Shown: positions 16,395 to 26,262 of the stretch, piece by piece
Numbering within the stretch: position 1 is the stretch's first letter
Layout of the letters: every line of letters starts with the position of its first letter
From: an uncultured Roseicyclus sp.
Lineage (GTDB): Bacteria; Pseudomonadota; Alphaproteobacteria; Rhodobacterales; Rhodobacteraceae
Direction of reading: 5' to 3'
DNA: 64,000 nt
NCBI GenBank assembly: GCA_947494975.1
Contig: CANLXA010000005.1
Span: 186,001-250,000 of the forward strand
Notes under the pieces: model-generated
The model's input: only the letters and a program-made list of their open reading frames with translations
Databases searched by the model: none
Told to the model about the DNA's origin: nothing
Position numbers and translations under genes: made by a program

Positions 16395-19353
16395 CCCGAT
16401 GTTTGACCCGCAATCCACGCCCCGCATCTTCGCCACGCCCCTTGGCGTGGATTTCTGCGCCGCGCTGATCGACGGCCTGGATACGCAGCTACAAGACCAG
16501 CCGCCCGAAGCCCTTGCGCGTGTCGAAATCCTCGTCGCCAACGCCCGGATGCAGCGCCGCCTTCAGGCGCTGTATGCCCAATCCGGCCCGCGCCTTCTGC
16601 CCCGCATCCGGCCCGTTCTGTCTCTGTCGGAAACGGCCGATCTCGAAGGCCTGCCGCAGGCGATGACGCCGCTGGCGCTGCGTCTTGAACTTGCGCAATT
16701 GATCGGCAAACTGATCGACGCCAACCCCGATCTCGCACCGCGCGCAGCACTTTACGATCTCGCCGACAGCCTTGCCGATTTCATGGGGGAAATGGTGGAG
16801 GAAGGCGTCGCTCCCGCCGATATCGCGGCGCTCGATATGGGGGAGCATTCCGAACACTGGACCCGCGCGCGCGATTTTCTGGGCATCGCGCAGCAGGTCA
16901 TCGCCAGCGGCGACCGCCCGATTCCGGAAGCGCGGCAAGACATGGTCGTGACCCGCCTGATCGCGGAATGGCGGACCAATCCGCCAGATCATCCGGTGAT
17001 CGTGGCGGGCTCCACCGGATCGCGCCGTGCGACCTTTCGGTTGATGCGAGCGGTGGCCGATCTGCCCCAGGGCGCGGTGATCCTGCCGGGGATCGACCGC
17101 GATATGCCATCCGCGATCTGGCGTGGGTTGCTGGACGGGCGGCGCTCGGGCCTTGCGGGCGAAGAGCACCCGCAATTCCGCCTCGCGCGGCTCCTGGATG
17201 AGATGCAGATCGCGCCGGAAGCCGTGCCGCTTTGGGGCACCCACAAACCCGCAAACCCGGCCCGCAACCGCGTGGTGTCCCTGGCGTTGCGGCCCGCACC
17301 GGTCACAAATCAATGGCGTGAAGAGGGGCCGGGCCTGCCCGATGTGCCCGGTGCGATGGCGGAGGTCACGCTGGTTGAGGCCCCGTCGCCACAAATGGAG
17401 GCCACCGCCATCGCCCTTCGCCTGCGCGCTGCGGTTGAAAACGGTCAGCGCGCCGCCCTCGTCACGCCCGATCGGCGCTTGGCCCGCAAGGTCACGGCAC
17501 AGCTCGACCGGTGGCGCATCCTGCCCGACGACAGTGCCGGGCAGGTCGTCGCCCAAACCGCGCCAGGCCGGTTCCTGTGCCAGGTGGCCGACGCGATGAC
17601 CGCGCCGATGACCGCCGAGGCGATGGTGGCGCTGCTCAAGCATCCGCTTTGCCATTCCGGCATGGATCGCGGCGAACATCTGCGCCGGACCCGCGACCTT
17701 GAATTGCAGGCGCTCCGCAACGGCCTTGCCTTCCCGACGGAGGCCGCCCTGCGGGACTGGGCCGATGGCAAAACCGGATACGATGGCCTGGACGACTGGA
17801 TCACATGGCTGTCCGACCATCTGTTGAAACCTATGGATGTCGGCCCGATGCCCCTGCCCGACCGGCTCGCGGCCCATGTGGCGCGGGCCGAGGCGCTGGC
17901 CGGTGGCCCCGCGCCGGAGGGGACCGGTGAGCTTTACCTCAAGGAACCGGGCGTCGCGGCCGCGCGGCTGCTCTCCGAGTTCTCCGCCGATGCGGTTTGG
18001 GGCCCGCCCATGTCCGCGCGCGATTATGCGGATTTCTTCGCCAAGCTTGCGGCGGATCGGGAAGTGCGTTTCGCGCTTCGGCCCCACGCCGATGTGCTGA
18101 TCTGGGGTACGCAGGAGGCCCGCGTGCAGGGGGCCGATCTGACAATCCTGGCAGGCTTGAATGAGACAAGCTGGCCGCCTGCGGCCGAGGCCGATCCGTG
18201 GCTCAACCGCCCCCTCCGCGCGCAGGCGGGGCTGCGCCTGCCGGACCGTGTGATTGGCCTCAGCGCCCATGATTTTCAGCAGGGCATTGCAGGCGGCGAG
18301 GTCTGGCTCAGCCGCGCCAAACGCGACGATGAAACCGATACCGTGCCCGCCCGATGGCTCAACCGGCTCACGAACCTTCTGGGCGGTGCCAGCCCCGAGG
18401 CCGCCCAGGCGCTGAGCAATATGCGCGCACGCGGCGCCGATTGGCTTCGGATGGCGGACGCCCTCACCACTCCGGATGCGCCGGTGCCCCCTGCCCCGCG
18501 CCCTGCCCCTGCGCCACAATCAGACCACCGGCTGACCCAGCTTTCGGTAACGGATGTCGAGCGCCTGATCCGCGACCCCTACGCGATCTATGCGCGCCAT
18601 ATCCTTGGCCTCAAACCGCTCGACCCCCTGCGCACGGCGCCGGATGCCCGCCTGCGCGGTAACGTGATCCACGACATCCTTGAGGCGTTCGTGAAAGCCA
18701 CGCCCGAGGCCCTTCCGCCTGATGCGGAACACCTGTTCCTAGCGCTGGCCGAAGACATCCTTGAACAAGACGCCCCCTGGCCCGCCGCGCGACATTTCTG
18801 GCGTCAGCATCTGGCGCGGATCGCGCCGTGGTATCTGGAGAAAGAGGTCGGTTTCCGCGCCATGGCCGAGCCGTGGATCCTGGAAGAGTTGAAAACCTGG
18901 GCCGTCCCCAACCTGTCGCTCGACCTGCGTGGCAAGGCCGACCGGATCGACCGCCTGCCCGATGGCCGCGTGGCGATCTACGACTACAAAACAGGGAGCC
19001 TGCCCACGGCGGATGAGGCGAAGCATTTCAACAAGCAGCTTTGGCTGGAGGCGCTGATGGCCCGTGGCGGGGCCTTCGGCGACACAGCGCTCGACGTTGC
19101 GAAGCTGACCTATGTCGGCCTCGGCTCGTCCCCCGATCTGCGGGATGAACCGGTGGATGCCGCGACGCTGGCCGAGGTCGAGGCGGGCCTTCACACGCTC
19201 GTCACCCATTACCGACAGCGCCACGCCGGGTTCCCGTCCCGCCGCGCCGTCAAGACGACTCGCTTCGATGGGCCCTACGATCACCTCGCGCGCCTGGGGG
19301 AATGGGACGAGACCATGGATGCCACGGTGATCCCGGTGGGAGATGCGCCATGA
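16387..19353 (+). CDS. addB: Double-strand break repair protein AddB, alphaproteobacterial type
   Basis: A 988-residue subunit of the AddAB helicase-nuclease. The N-terminal part is an inactivated helicase-like fold. The C-terminal PD-(D/E)xK nuclease domain begins at LSVTDVERLIRDPYAIYARH (about residue 716) and includes GNVIHDILEAFV, GKADRIDRLPDGR and the catalytic YDYKTG (about 860). The cysteine of the CPY motif that helps hold the iron-sulphur cluster in Bacillus AddB is absent (RDPY), as expected for the alphaproteobacterial type. ATG 16387 overlaps the murU stop; ATG 16399 is an alternative. The stop overlaps the addA ATG. Confidence 0.95.
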   Translation: MRDPMFDPQSTPRIFATPLGVDFCAALIDGLDTQLQDQPPEALARVEILVANARMQRRLQALYAQSGPRLLPRIRPVLSLSETADLEGLPQAMTPLALRLELAQLIGKLIDANPDLAPRAALYDLADSLADFMGEMVEEGVAPADIAALDMGEHSEHWTRARDFLGIAQQVIASGDRPIPEARQDMVVTRLIAEWRTNPPDHPVIVAGSTGSRRATFRLMRAVADLPQGAVILPGIDRDMPSAIWRGLLDGRRSGLAGEEHPQFRLARLLDEMQIAPEAVPLWGTHKPANPARNRVVSLALRPAPVTNQWREEGPGLPDVPGAMAEVTLVEAPSPQMEATAIALRLRAAVENGQRAALVTPDRRLARKVTAQLDRWRILPDDSAGQVVAQTAPGRFLCQVADAMTAPMTAEAMVALLKHPLCHSGMDRGEHLRRTRDLELQALRNGLAFPTEAALRDWADGKTGYDGLDDWITWLSDHLLKPMDVGPMPLPDRLAAHVARAEALAGGPAPEGTGELYLKEPGVAAARLLSEFSADAVWGPPMSARDYADFFAKLAADREVRFALRPHADVLIWGTQEARVQGADLTILAGLNETSWPPAAEADPWLNRPLRAQAGLRLPDRVIGLSAHDFQQGIAGGEVWLSRAKRDDETDTVPARWLNRLTNLLGGASPEAAQALSNMRARGADWLRMADALTTPDAPVPPAPRPAPAPQSDHRLTQLSVTDVERLIRDPYAIYARHILGLKPLDPLRTAPDARLRGNVIHDILEAFVKATPEALPPDAEHLFLALAEDILEQDAPWPAARHFWRQHLARIAPWYLEKEVGFRAMAEPWILEELKTWAVPNLSLDLRGKADRIDRLPDGRVAIYDYKTGSLPTADEAKHFNKQLWLEALMARGGAFGDTALDVAKLTYVGLGSSPDLRDEPVDAATLAEVEAGLHTLVTHYRQRHAGFPSRRAVKTTRFDGPYDHLARLGEWDETMDATVIPVGDAP

Positions 19354-22300
19354 TTGACGCCGCCACCCTCGCGCAGAACCGCGCCGCCGATCCCGGCACC
19401 TCCACCTGGCTCGGCGCGAATGCGGGTTCGGGCAAGACCCGCGTCCTGACCGACCGCGTCGCGCGCCTGCTGCTGGATGGTGTGCGGCCCGAGCGTATCC
19501 TGTGCCTGACCTATACGAAGGCCGCCGCGATGGAGATGCAGAACCGTTTGTTCTCGCGCCTCGGCGCCTGGGCGATGAAAGATGATGGGGATCTGTGTGA
19601 CACGCTCACGGCCATCGGCGTGCCACAGGCCAGCTTGCAGCCCGATCTGCTGAACAATGCCCGCACGCTCTTTGCCCGCGCCATCGAAGCGCCGGGCGGG
19701 TTGAAGATCCAGACGATCCACTCCTTCTGCGCGGCCGTCTTGCGCCGCTTCCCGCTGGAGGCCCGCGTCAGCCCGGCCTTCACCGAGATCGACGAACGGG
19801 TGCAGACGCGCCTGCTGAGCAATCTTCTAGATGATCTTGCCGAAACCCGAACCGGCCGCGACGCGCTCGACCTGATTGCACCACATCTCACGGGCGATGA
19901 TGGGCCCGTCGCCCTCGCCCGCGCCGTCGCGGGCCGGGCCGAAGCGTTTACACCGGGTGCCGATTGGGAGGTGATCTGCGACTTTGTCGGCATCGATCCC
20001 GGCCTGACGGAATCGCAAATCATCGGCACGGTTTTCCAAGGCGGCGAGGCCGATCTGGCCCACGCGATCCGCTCCAATCTGGACCTCGGCAAAAGCACGC
20101 AAGCCACGCTGCATACGGCGCTTGGCAATGTGAACTGGACCGATCCGGCGCTGGACGATCTGGCAATCCTTGAAGGTATTTTCCTTTTCAAATCAGGTGC
20201 AAAACAGTTTCAGCCAAAGGTCGACGGCATCGCCAATGCTGCCGTCCGAACCGCAATCGGCGGCGCGATGGAGCCGATCAACGACCTGATGGAGCGCGTC
20301 GCCGAGGCGCGCGCCCTGCGGACTGGCCTCCTGACGGCGCACCGGACCCATGCGCTGCATGGCTTTGCCGCAACGTTCCTGCCCGCCTATGCCCGCGCCA
20401 AGGAGGCGCGCGGCTGGCTCGATTTCGACGATCTGATCGACAAGACCCGCCGCCTTCTGTCCGACCCGCGCGTGGCGCAATGGGTGCTGTTCCGGCTCGA
20501 CGGTGGCATCGACCACATTCTTGTAGACGAAGCGCAGGATACCTCCCCCCGGCAATGGGATATCGTGAACCGGCTGGCCGAGGATTTTGCCGCCGGCGAG
20601 GGCGCGCGGGCCGAGGTGGAGCGGACGATCTTCGTGGTCGGCGACAAGAAACAATCGATCTACTCGTTTCAAGGGGCCGACCCCGCCGAATTCGACCGGA
20701 TGCGGACCCATTTCAAGGCGCGGCTCGACGTGATCAACGCGCCGTTTCAGGACGCTGCGCTGATCCATTCCTTCCGCTCCGCCCCGCCGATCCTGGCGCT
20801 GGTCGATACCGTCGCCCGCGGGCTCGGCGCGCCCGGCCTGGGCGACGCGGTGGAGCATGAAGCCTTCTTCGGCAAGAGGCCGGGCCGTGTGGATCTCTGG
20901 CCCCATATCGAGCCGAGCCCGAGGGCCGACAAACCAGATTGGGACGATCCGCAAGACATCGTGTCGGAGGACCACCATTCGTCGGTCCTCGCCAAAACGC
21001 TGGCCGAGCGGATCCGGCATATGGTCGATCACCCGCCGCAGATCGAGGTCGACGGCACGGCCCGGGCCCTGGAGCCGGGCGATATCATGATCCTCGTCCG
21101 CTCCCGCTCACCGCTTTTTCACAAGATCATCGCAGAACTGAAATCGGCCAGTCTGCCGGTCGCGGGTGTGGACCGCTCGCAACTGACCTCCCCCCTTGCG
21201 GTGAAAGACCTGCTGGCGCTGTGCCGGTTCCTCGCAACGCCCGAGGATGACCTGTCGCTGGCCGCCATCCTGCGCTCGCCGCTTTGCGGGTTGAGCGAGG
21301 CGCAGCTCTACGACCTCGCCCATGGGCGGCCGGGCTACCTCTGGTCGGCCCTGCGCGGACGGGCGGAGGAATTCCCCGAGGCCCATGCCATCCTCACCGA
21401 TCTGCGCGATCAGGCCGATTTCCTGCGCCCCTATGACCTGCTGGAACGCGCCCTGATCCGGCATGATGGCCGCCGCCGTCTGATCGCGCGGCTGGGGCCG
21501 GAGGCGGAGGATGCCATCGATGCGATGCTGGCCCAGGCGCTGGCCTACGAGGCGACGGAAGTGCCGTCGCTGACCGGCTTCGTGGGCTGGCTGGAATCCG
21601 GCGATGTGCAGGTGAAGCGTGATCTGAGCCAGGCAGAAGGCCAGATCCGCGTGATGACGGTCCATGGTGCCAAGGGGTTGGAGGCCCCCGTGGTGATCCT
21701 GCCCGATTGCGCACAACGGCAGGGGCGCGGGCCGCATGTGGACCTGCTGCAGCCAGAGGATGGCCCCGTGCTCTGGCCGCCGAAAAAGGACGATCGGAGC
21801 GATGTCGCGATGCTCGCCGATGCCGAACGCAAGACACGCGAGGCGGAGGAGGCGAACCGGCTGCTCTACGTCGCGATGACGCGGGCCGAAAGCTGGCTGA
21901 TCGTGGCCGCCGCCGGGCGGTTGGGCAGCGCCGAGGACAGCGCGTGGTACAAGATCGTCTCCGCCGCGATGGAGGAGATGGGCGCCGCACCGCTCTCGGT
22001 GCCCGGCCTTGAGGGCAACGGCCTGCGTCTGGAAGCCGGCGCGTGGCCGGAGGCGTCGAAACCCGCGCAGGAGACCGACGCACGTGCCACGCTTCCCGCT
22101 TGGGTAACCGCTCTCGCCCCACCCCCCACCAAAGACAAACCCGCCCGCACCCCGTCGGATCTGGGCGGCGCCAAGGCGCTCCCCGGCGAAGGCGCGGAGA
22201 CCGCCGCCGCCCTGCGTCGCGGGCGGATCGTGCATCTGCTGCTGGAGCATTTGGCGCGCCTGCCGCAACCGGCCTGGGCCGCCGCCGCGCCCGGCATTGC

Positions 22301-22721
22301 GGCGCTGGAGGCGGCGGACGTGACGGAGGCCGAACTTGCCCCCCACCTGGCCGAGGCCATTGCCGTTCTGACCGACCCGGCGCTGAGCCACATCTTTGCG
22401 CCCGACACGTTGGCGGAGGTCGAGATCACCGGCCGGTCCACCACGCTGGACGCCGACATGCTTGGAATCATCGACCGCCTGATCGTGACCGACACCCAGA
22501 TCACCGCGATCGATTTCAAGACGAATGTGCAGGTGCCCGCCGCGGCCCACGACACGCCCGAAGGGCTGTTGCGCCAGATGGGCGCCTATGCGGAGCTTCT
22601 CAAACCCATCTATCCCAACCACAAAATCGCCACCGCGATCCTGTGGTCTCGCGCGCCGTCATTGATGGAATTGCCACACGATCTCGTGTCTGACGCGCTG
22701 ATACGCGCAAGGGGTGCTTGA
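19350..22721 (+). CDS. addA: Double-strand break repair helicase AddA, alphaproteobacterial type
   Basis: A 1123-residue UvrD-type helicase plus nuclease. Walker [13 protein letters not shown] is at about residues 22-33, motif Ia [13 protein letters not shown], motif [13 protein letters not shown] (about 390), motif [18 protein letters not shown], motif [16 protein letters not shown] and motif [13 protein letters not shown]. The C-terminal nuclease has [13 protein letters not shown] and catalytic IDFKTN (about 1055). With AddB it resects double-strand ends to load RecA. The start codon overlaps the addB stop (ATGA), as expected for equimolar subunits. Confidence 0.96.
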   Translation: MIDAATLAQNRAADPGTSTWLGANAGSGKTRVLTDRVARLLLDGVRPERILCLTYTKAAAMEMQNRLFSRLGAWAMKDDGDLCDTLTAIGVPQASLQPDLLNNARTLFARAIEAPGGLKIQTIHSFCAAVLRRFPLEARVSPAFTEIDERVQTRLLSNLLDDLAETRTGRDALDLIAPHLTGDDGPVALARAVAGRAEAFTPGADWEVICDFVGIDPGLTESQIIGTVFQGGEADLAHAIRSNLDLGKSTQATLHTALGNVNWTDPALDDLAILEGIFLFKSGAKQFQPKVDGIANAAVRTAIGGAMEPINDLMERVAEARALRTGLLTAHRTHALHGFAATFLPAYARAKEARGWLDFDDLIDKTRRLLSDPRVAQWVLFRLDGGIDHILVDEAQDTSPRQWDIVNRLAEDFAAGEGARAEVERTIFVVGDKKQSIYSFQGADPAEFDRMRTHFKARLDVINAPFQDAALIHSFRSAPPILALVDTVARGLGAPGLGDAVEHEAFFGKRPGRVDLWPHIEPSPRADKPDWDDPQDIVSEDHHSSVLAKTLAERIRHMVDHPPQIEVDGTARALEPGDIMILVRSRSPLFHKIIAELKSASLPVAGVDRSQLTSPLAVKDLLALCRFLATPEDDLSLAAILRSPLCGLSEAQLYDLAHGRPGYLWSALRGRAEEFPEAHAILTDLRDQADFLRPYDLLERALIRHDGRRRLIARLGPEAEDAIDAMLAQALAYEATEVPSLTGFVGWLESGDVQVKRDLSQAEGQIRVMTVHGAKGLEAPVVILPDCAQRQGRGPHVDLLQPEDGPVLWPPKKDDRSDVAMLADAERKTREAEEANRLLYVAMTRAESWLIVAAAGRLGSAEDSAWYKIVSAAMEEMGAAPLSVPGLEGNGLRLEAGAWPEASKPAQETDARATLPAWVTALAPPPTKDKPARTPSDLGGAKALPGEGAETAAALRRGRIVHLLLEHLARLPQPAWAAAAPGIAALEAADVTEAELAPHLAEAIAVLTDPALSHIFAPDTLAEVEITGRSTTLDADMLGIIDRLIVTDTQITAIDFKTNVQVPAAAHDTPEGLLRQMGAYAELLKPIYPNHKIATAILWSRAPSLMELPHDLVSDALIRARGA

Positions 22722-22783
22722 CGCCCCGGTTGCCCGTCCATACCTTCAGCCTCCGAATTCATTCCGCCAGGAGGGCATCTGCC

Positions 22784-23104
22784 ATGGCCACCACCGCTGT
22801 CACCGACGCTGATTTCGACTCCCAGGTCAAACAATCCGACATTCCCGTTGTCGTCGATTTCTGGGCCGAATGGTGCGGCCCCTGCAAACAGATCGGCCCG
22901 GCGCTTGAAGAGCTCAGCGACGAATACGATGGCCGCGTGAAGATCGTGAAGGTCAATGTCGACGAGAACCCCAATGCGCCGATGCAGTTGGGCGTGCGCG
23001 GCATCCCGGCCCTTTTCATGTTCAAGGACGGTGAAGTGATCTCCAACAAGGTCGGTGCCGCCCCCAAGGCCGCACTTCAGAAATGGATTGAAGAGGCCGT
23101 CTGA
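22784..23104 (+). CDS. trxA: Thioredoxin
   Basis: A 106-residue thioredoxin with the active site WCGPC at residues 30-34 and the cis-proline loop GIPALFMF. It is the general cytoplasmic disulphide reductant, and a likely electron donor for methionine sulfoxide reductases such as MsrC here. A good CAGGAGG lies upstream of ATG 22784. It follows addA by 62 bp and is closed by a strong terminator at 23130-23152. Confidence 0.96.
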   Translation: MATTAVTDADFDSQVKQSDIPVVVDFWAEWCGPCKQIGPALEELSDEYDGRVKIVKVNVDENPNAPMQLGVRGIPALFMFKDGEVISNKVGAAPKAALQKWIEEAV

Positions 23105-23129
23105 GCGCCCCTGATCCGTCACGCAATCG

Positions 23130-23152
23130 GGGCGCCTTCGGGCGCCCTTTTT
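23130..23152 (+). terminator. Rho-independent terminator after trxA
   Basis: A 7-bp GGGCGCC stem (23130-23136 with 23141-23147) closed by a stable TTCG tetraloop and followed by five Ts. It separates the addA-trxA transcript from regA. Confidence 0.9.
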
Positions 23153-23187
23153 CGTTGACGGCTCAAAACCTTTTCATCCGCGACAAA

Positions 23188-23215
23188 TTGACCATAAGCC
23201 ATTCATTCCTATAAC
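23188..23215 (+). promoter_or_regulatory. Sigma-70-type promoter of regA
   Basis: TTGACC at 23188-23193 and TATAAC at 23210-23215 with a 16-bp spacer; the expected start is near 23222, about 22 bp before ATG 23245. It gives regA its own promoter immediately after the trxA terminator. Confidence 0.7.
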
Positions 23216-23244
23216 TAGATATAGGGGACCTGAGGAGACGACAC

Positions 23245-23805
23245 ATGGCCAATACGGATCGCAACCTGCGCGACATCGGCGCAGACAAATCCTTGCTGCT
23301 GGTGGATGATGACGAGCCGTTCCTGCGCCGTCTGGAACGCGCCATGGAAAAGCGCGGCTTCGAGGTGGAAGGCGCGAGTTCCGTCGCCGCCGGCACCGCC
23401 ATCGCCACGGCCCGGCCACCGGCCTATGCGGTTGTCGATCTCAGGCTTGAGGATGGCAACGGACTCGATGTGGTGGAAACGCTGCGTGAGAAGCGGCCCG
23501 ATAGCCGGATTGTCGTGCTGACGGGGTATGGTGCGATTGCCACCGCCGTGGCCGCCGTGAAGATGGGCGCAACCGATTACCTGTCCAAACCCGCCGACGC
23601 CAATGACATCACCTCCGCCCTTCTGGCGGGGGAGGAGGAAATGCCGCCGCCCCCGGAAAACCCGATGTCCGCCGACCGCGTGCGGTGGGAGCATATCCAG
23701 CGCGTCTATGAGCTGTGTGATAGAAATGTCTCGGAGACCGCGCGGCGGCTCAACATGCATCGCCGCACGCTGCAACGCATCCTCGCCAAACGCAGCCCGC
23801 GCTAG
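23245..23805 (+). CDS. regA: Redox response regulator RegA/PrrA/ActR
   Basis: A 186-residue two-domain response regulator. The receiver has the acidic pocket DDD (21-23), the phosphorylated D65 in VVDLRLEDG, T/S in VLTGYG and K in YLSKP. A proline linker (PPPPENP) leads to a Fis-type helix-turn-helix, NVSETARRLNMHRRTLQRIL. It is the cognate partner of RegB (11.0 kb) and regulates redox-dependent genes globally. AGGAGA precedes ATG 23245. In most relatives it lies next to senC or regB; here about 11-12 kb of other genes intervene. A lipoprotein gene follows after 1 bp. Confidence 0.96.
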   Translation: MANTDRNLRDIGADKSLLLVDDDEPFLRRLERAMEKRGFEVEGASSVAAGTAIATARPPAYAVVDLRLEDGNGLDVVETLREKRPDSRIVVLTGYGAIATAVAAVKMGATDYLSKPADANDITSALLAGEEEMPPPPENPMSADRVRWEHIQRVYELCDRNVSETARRLNMHRRTLQRILAKRSPR

Positions 23806-23806
23806 G

Positions 23807-24184
23807 GTGCGGGCGCTCGCGCCGGTTTTGGTGCTTGGCCTGTCGGCCTGTGTCAGCGGGATCGGTGGCGGGGGACCGACCGTGCCCGATGGGCCTATCG
23901 TCCCGATCCTTCTCGACACCGGTGGGATCGAGGCGGTGGGCACCGGGCGGCGCATCGATTTCGGGCGTCATCAGCCCGGCGTGATCCAGACAATGTCGCG
24001 CCTGCAGCGCAGCCCGCCAGAGGCGCTCACCTGCACCGATCCGCAAATCACCGCTGTCACCTGGGGCGATGCGCTGACGCTTGTCTTCCGGGAGAATGCG
24101 TTCACGGGATGGGGCGCCGTCGACCCGTCGCTATCCTTCGACGGGCGGGTTGGCTATGGCGATGTCTGTATGGGCCCGGCCTAA
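23807..24184 (+). CDS. Small putative lipoprotein
   Basis: A 125-residue protein starting at GTG 23807, one base after the regA stop. Its first 20 residues form a lipoprotein signal with lipobox LSAC (Cys at about 15), followed by a Gly-rich linker and about 90 residues of soluble domain. I recognise no family. It is probably translated from the regA message, but no functional tie is visible. The gene overlaps the convergent DUF2007 gene by 4 bp. Confidence 0.7.
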   Translation: MRALAPVLVLGLSACVSGIGGGGPTVPDGPIVPILLDTGGIEAVGTGRRIDFGRHQPGVIQTMSRLQRSPPEALTCTDPQITAVTWGDALTLVFRENAFTGWGAVDPSLSFDGRVGYGDVCMGPA

Positions 24185-24582
24185 TCGCCGTCCCGCGGGG
24201 TGCGGCGGTCCACTGACAGGCCCTTGAGCGGTTGGGACACACCGGCCAGCAGGAACCCGAACAGGTTGCCGATCCAGCCGCGGCGGCGGGGCGGGGCCGC
24301 TTCGTCCGGTCCCTCGTCCTCCCATGTCTCCCCGGGCGCGTGGTTGATGACGGTGCCGTCGGCGATGGCCTGAAGCAGCGCCTTGGCCTCCTCCGCCTCC
24401 GCGTCAGGCACCAACACCTCCATGGGCCCGAGGGCGAGGCTGGCATAAGGGATGGTTTCACTGGTCTGCATGCCCGGTGTGATCACCGTGAACCCCGCGC
24501 CGTCCAGCGCGGTTTTCGCCATCCGGATCTCGGTCGCCTCGAACGACGTCGCGACACGGGTAAAACCTTTGAATCGGGACAT
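24181..24582 (-). CDS. DUF2007 domain protein (putative signal-transducing)
   Basis: A 133-residue protein. Residues 5-75 fit the DUF2007 pattern (VATSFEATEIRMAKTALDGAG, then LGPMEVLVPDAEAEEAKALL), a small fold of unknown role sometimes linked to PII-like signalling. The C-terminal part is acidic then basic and ends in a short hydrophobic segment (IGNLFGFLLAGV) that may touch the membrane. It sits between the lipoprotein gene and a LysR regulator gene, 29 bp downstream of the latter's stop-side boundary on the opposite face of the map. Confidence 0.75.
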   Translation of the reverse strand: MSRFKGFTRVATSFEATEIRMAKTALDGAGFTVITPGMQTSETIPYASLALGPMEVLVPDAEAEEAKALLQAIADGTVINHAPGETWEDEGPDEAAPPRRRGWIGNLFGFLLAGVSQPLKGLSVDRRTPRDGD

Positions 24583-24611
24583 CTACGTTCCTGCCTGAGC
24601 TGCGGCCGCGA

Positions 24612-25517
24612 TCATGACCATCCGGCGATGCATTTGGAATCCCGTTTTAGCCAGGTCACGAAGGTTTGCGCCCGGCGGCTGAGGGGGCCGGGCAGATGCA
24701 ACAGGTGATAGGCCATTTCGCTATCGACCTCCTGCGCCAGCACCTCCAGCCGCCCGTCGGCGATATCGGTTTCCACCAGCGCAAGCGGCTGCGCCGAGGC
24801 CCCGCCACCGGCGCGGCAGGCCGGCAGGATCAGACCGTTCGAGGACAGCTCCGTCGCCTGCAGGGCGTCGGGGTCGAGCCCAAGGCGAACCAGGCGTTTG
24901 TTGAACTCGCTATGGGAGGTGTCCAGAATCCATGGCAGGTCGGCCACCCGCGCCCAGGCCTCGGGGGAGGTCGGATCGTCGGGGGGCGGGCCAAAGCGGC
25001 CCGGCTGCGCGACAACTACCATCGTGGCCTGCGTCAGCACATGCCCCTCCAGCCCCGGCCACGGGCCGGAGCCATGGCGGATCGCTAGATCGATCCCTTC
25101 GCGGCGCAGATCAACCATGTCCTGGCTCGTCTGCACGCTGAGCGGAATATCGGGATGGGCCGACCAGAAGGCGGCGAGACACGGCATCAGCCAATTCTCG
25201 GCGAAGCTCGGCGTGGTGGTGAGGGTGACGGGCCGGTCCTCCCGCCCCTGTCTCAGGGAGCGGACACCGGCCGCGATCTCGGCAAACCCACTGCCCAGAT
25301 CCCGCGCCAGTTCCGCGCCCGCCAGCGTCGGCACCATACCGCGCCCGGACCGGCGCAGGAGCGGCTGGCCGAACTCGCCCTCCAACGCACGAACATGGGC
25401 GGCGATCGCCGCATGGGTCACGTTGAGCGCCCGCGCGGCCTCCGACAGCGAGCCGAGCCGCGCCGCCGCCTCAAAGGCGCGCAGCGCCGAGAGGGAGGGG
25501 ATGTCACGCCAATCCAT
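24612..25517 (-). CDS. LysR-family transcriptional regulator (GcvA-like)
   Basis: A 301-residue LysR regulator. The N-terminal helix-turn-helix SLSEAARALNVTHAAIAAHV is followed by LEGEFGQPLLRRSGRG. The effector domain opens with TTTPSFAENWLMPCLAAF and has DLAIRHGSGPWPGLE, the pattern of the GcvA/AmpR branch. Such regulators normally control the divergent neighbour; here that is a 53-residue protein gene starting 94 bp away, which is therefore a candidate target. The effector is unknown. Confidence 0.9.
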   Translation of the reverse strand: MDWRDIPSLSALRAFEAAARLGSLSEAARALNVTHAAIAAHVRALEGEFGQPLLRRSGRGMVPTLAGAELARDLGSGFAEIAAGVRSLRQGREDRPVTLTTTPSFAENWLMPCLAAFWSAHPDIPLSVQTSQDMVDLRREGIDLAIRHGSGPWPGLEGHVLTQATMVVVAQPGRFGPPPDDPTSPEAWARVADLPWILDTSHSEFNKRLVRLGLDPDALQATELSSNGLILPACRAGGGASAQPLALVETDIADGRLEVLAQEVDSEMAYHLLHLPGPLSRRAQTFVTWLKRDSKCIAGWS

Positions 25518-25611
25518 ATGTTACCTGATCTGACATGTGACTAGTATTGCGGATTCGGCAGGCCGGGCGCAAGGGCGTATCAATATTCCATCAGATCGAA
25601 AGGATCAGGCC

Positions 25612-25773
25612 ATGCTCGGAATTCTCGCAAGAAGCATCAGAACTGCAACACGCACGGACCTTGGATGGAATGCACCGACCCATTGGGTCGACGAGGATCG
25701 CCGGACCCGTGCCCAGAAGGAGCGCGACGCGCAGGATCAGCGCCGCTGGCTCCGGCAGACCGGCATCCTGTAA
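25612..25773 (+). CDS. Small basic protein, 53 residues
   Basis: A 53-residue protein starting at ATG 25612 with AAAGGA 8 bp upstream. The sequence begins MLGILARSIRTATRTDLGW and ends in a charged, Arg/Asp/Gln-rich helix (KERDAQDQRRWLRQTG). An amphipathic N-terminus followed by a charged helix is reminiscent of small stress or membrane-associated proteins, but I recognise no family. It diverges from the LysR gene, so it is its most likely local target. The good ribosome site, isolated position and codon pattern support it as real. Confidence 0.6.
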   Translation: MLGILARSIRTATRTDLGWNAPTHWVDEDRRTRAQKERDAQDQRRWLRQTGIL

Positions 25774-25782
25774 GGCAGGATG

Positions 25783-26262
25783 TCAAAGGTCGAGGCGCTT
25801 GAGGATCTTGTCGACCACTCTCCCGTCGGCCATCCGATAGCCCTCGATCCTGCCGTAATCCTCGAACCCGCGCGATTGGTAATAGGCCAGGCCGCTCTCA
25901 TTATCGGCGCGGATATTGGCGTTGATCCAGGCATAGCCAAGCTGTTTGGCCACAACCCGCGTCGCCTGGAACAGTTTGGAGCCGATGCCCAGGCCCTGTT
26001 TGCCGGGCTTGGCGAAGGTGGCGATCTCCGCCGCTTCCGGCGGCAGGTATTCCGCGCCTGGGGCGATGTACTGGAAGCCGAGGATCTCGCCCTCCTCCGT
26101 TTCGGCCACGTGCCACGCGCCCTGCGGGCGACGCATCCAGGCAAGGATGTCGTCACGGCCGACTTCCCCAGTGAGCGCTGTCGTGCCGCCAATGGCGATG
26201 ATTTCATTCAGAAGCGCCGCCATTTCTCCGGCGTCGAGGTCGTGGGCGGGGCGGATAATCAT
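25783..26262 (-). CDS. GNAT family N-acetyltransferase
   Basis: A 159-residue acetyltransferase. It opens with IIRPAHDLDAGEMAALLNEII and has the acetyl-CoA loop GKQGLGIGSKLF and C-terminal NESGLAYYQSRGFEDYGRI, resembling phosphinothricin or L-methionine sulfoximine acetyltransferases in layout. The substrate cannot be assigned. The start overlaps the stop of the upstream HD gene by 4 bp, so the two are translated from one message. Confidence 0.87.
   Translation of the reverse strand: MIIRPAHDLDAGEMAALLNEIIAIGGTTALTGEVGRDDILAWMRRPQGAWHVAETEEGEILGFQYIAPGAEYLPPEAAEIATFAKPGKQGLGIGSKLFQATRVVAKQLGYAWINANIRADNESGLAYYQSRGFEDYGRIEGYRMADGRVVDKILKRLDL

Noticed and set aside
16489-18519. 676-codon open frame on the minus strand
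   Set aside because: Antisense of addB, with high His, Gln, Arg and Gly and no recognisable domain.
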